NCBI RefSeq assembly: GCF_900101875.1
Contig: NZ_FNAI01000006.1
Coordinates: 62,001-126,000, forward strand
Reading direction: 5' to 3'
DNA from: Mucilaginibacter pineti
GTDB taxonomy: Bacteria > Bacteroidota > Bacteroidia > Sphingobacteriales > Sphingobacteriaceae
Length of the DNA: 64,000 bases
Below the pieces are notes generated by a model. That model ran no database searches. It saw only the letters and a program-made list of their open reading frames with translations, and was not told the DNA's origin. The position numbers and the translations under genes were made by a program. Positions 62,888-64,000 of this stretch are shown here, piece after piece (within the stretch, counting starts at the first letter, position 1; each line of letters begins with the position of its first letter).

Positions 62888-64000
62888 ATGAGCGATAGAA
62901 CGATACTGGTTTGGTTTAGGAATGACTTGCGTATACATGATAACGAAATTTTGTTAGAAGCCGTTCGCAAGGCTGATAAAGTACTGCCGGTATATTGTTT
63001 TGATCCTTATTATTTTCAGCATAACGTATCGGGCAATCCAAAAACGGGCAGTTTCAGGGCGAGATTTTTATTAGAGGCGGTTGCCGATTTGCGTAAAAAC
63101 CTGCAAACCTACGGTGCCGATCTGATCATCAGGGTAGGCGATCCGGCCGAAGTATTGCCTCAGCTTGCCGAACAATACCAGGTTAACGAGGTATATCATC
63201 ACCGCGAAGTAGCCTATGAAGAAACGGAAATTTCTGAAAAGGTAGAAACCGCCCTCTGGAAAATGAGGCTCAACCTTAAGCATTTTATTGGGCACACCAT
63301 GTACCACAAGGAGGATCTTCCGTTCCCGATAAAGGATATTCCGGATAGCTTTGCCGTATTTAAGAAAAAGGTTGATAGGGATAGCAACGTACGCCCCTGC
63401 GTACCCACTCCCGAACATATTTATACACCCGAAATTACCGTTGCCGGCGAATTGCCAACGCTTCAGCAACTCGGTTTAAACGAACCGGTTGATGATCCCC
63501 GGGCTACAAATTATTTCCAGGGCGGCGAAACCGCTGCTTTGGTACAGCTGCATAACTATTTTTCAAAAGCCGATCAGCTGGTGAAAGGAAAAGGACGAAA
63601 CGGCAGCATTAATACCTCATCCAAATTATCTGCCTGGTTATCGGTAGGCTGTATTTCGCCGCGTCAGGTTTATTGGGAAATATTTAAGCAAAACCAGGAT
63701 GGAAGCGTACCCGCCGGGATGCTTAAACTGGAGTTGCTATGGCGAGATTATTTCAGGTTCATGTTTAAAAAGCATGGTCAAAAATTTATTAAGGCAACAA
63801 AAGCAGATACCGAAGCGCCTGCTTCAGCCGCCGACGATGCCGGGTTTGAGAAGTGGAAAGCCGGTAAAACGGGCGTTCCGTTTATTGATGCCTGTATGCA
63901 TGAGCTTAATGCCACCGGATACATTTGCAGTCAGTGCCGCCAAATAGTAGCGAGCTACCTGGTAAACGATATTAAAGCCGACTGGACAAAGGGTGCCACC
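62888..64000 (+). CDS. DASH-type cryptochrome, 3' end beyond the window
   Basis: Blue-light flavoprotein of the Cry-DASH group, which repairs dimers in single-stranded or looped DNA. The first 371 residues are visible. Antenna domain: TILVWFRNDLRIHDNEILLE. FAD domain: GRNGSINTSSKLSAWLSVGC, then MLKLELLWRDYFRFMFKKHG and GVPFIDACMHELNATG. The normal motif TGFMSNRGRQ reads TGYICSQCRQ here, so the Asn that touches FAD in relatives is Ser348 and the next Arg is Gln349. The rest of the domain looks intact up to the window edge. Confidence 0.9.
   Translation, partial: MSDRTILVWFRNDLRIHDNEILLEAVRKADKVLPVYCFDPYYFQHNVSGNPKTGSFRARFLLEAVADLRKNLQTYGADLIIRVGDPAEVLPQLAEQYQVNEVYHHREVAYEETEISEKVETALWKMRLNLKHFIGHTMYHKEDLPFPIKDIPDSFAVFKKKVDRDSNVRPCVPTPEHIYTPEITVAGELPTLQQLGLNEPVDDPRATNYFQGGETAALVQLHNYFSKADQLVKGKGRNGSINTSSKLSAWLSVGCISPRQVYWEIFKQNQDGSVPAGMLKLELLWRDYFRFMFKKHGQKFIKATKADTEAPASAADDAGFEKWKAGKTGVPFIDACMHELNATGYICSQCRQIVASYLVNDIKADWTKGAT

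Overview
The window looks like chromosomal DNA of a Bacteroidota bacterium of the Sphingobacteriaceae type (Mucilaginibacter or Pedobacter-like). Pointers are a SusC/SusD pair behind an ECF sigma and a FecR anti-sigma, a large protease with a type IX secretion C-terminal domain, a GldB homologue, bacillithiol synthesis (BshC), the order rpmB-rpmG-DUF4295-ftsY, a zeaxanthin-type carotenoid set, promoters of the TTTG / TAnnTTTG type, and an almost total lack of Shine-Dalgarno sequences. The species name is inference.

Layout. 1-5.7 kb: leftward sigma - anti-sigma - SusC - SusD locus, with SusD cut by the window edge. 5.7-7.2 kb: noncoding stretch with tRNA-Ala(GGC), its promoter and terminator, a tRNA/tmRNA-like remnant and an AT-rich tract. 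7.2-13 kb: an MFS transporter, three very small genes (two are paralogues of each other), surE-hypothetical-lpxB, a Uma2-type protein and a dense repeat block. 13-20.4 kb: acs, the ribosomal protein/ftsY group, rimO and bshC. 20.4-33.1 kb: an FtsX-like permease, two thioredoxin-fold proteins, a secreted esterase, a TetR/ABC1-kinase pair, ggt, a MarR regulator and two FKBP lipoproteins. 33.1-38.2 kb: CPD photolyase, two NAD(P)-binding sugar-epimerase-like proteins, a Dabb protein and two unknowns. 38.4-46.4 kb: T9SS subtilase, nadE, gldB and membrane or lipoproteins. 46.5-54 kb: carotenoid genes (cytochrome b5-like, lycopene cyclase, unknown, crtB, divergent crtI, then an ECF sigma, murB, a TPR lipoprotein and crtZ). 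54-62.6 kb: YncE/phosphoesterase, GH2 beta-galactosidase, DoxX, two paralogous small proteins, an esterase and a class B/C-like acid phosphatase. 62.7-64 kb: a DUF2256 zinc-ribbon peptide and the start of a DASH-type cryptochrome.

How the genes fit together. CrtB, CrtI, the lycopene cyclase and CrtZ give a plausible route from geranylgeranyl diphosphate to zeaxanthin. With two photolyase/cryptochrome genes this makes the right half of the window rich in light-protection functions. The left end is a nutrient-sensing outer-membrane uptake locus, and the middle is mostly housekeeping.

The strongest unexplained signal is in the gaps. Many gaps carry long inverted repeats, often nested inside each other, and one (12.76-12.87 kb) is an array of four short hairpins with a common core but different, mutually compensated stems. 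Related sequence also appears inside coding regions (bshC, and the gene at 12.05 kb). Other points of note are the two tandem paralogous microproteins near 9 kb, a near-perfect Shine-Dalgarno before the gene ending at 60247, a TlpA-like protein with Ser-x-x-Cys instead of Cys-x-x-Cys, and an altered FAD-site motif in the DASH cryptochrome. All calls come from reading the sequence; no database search was run.
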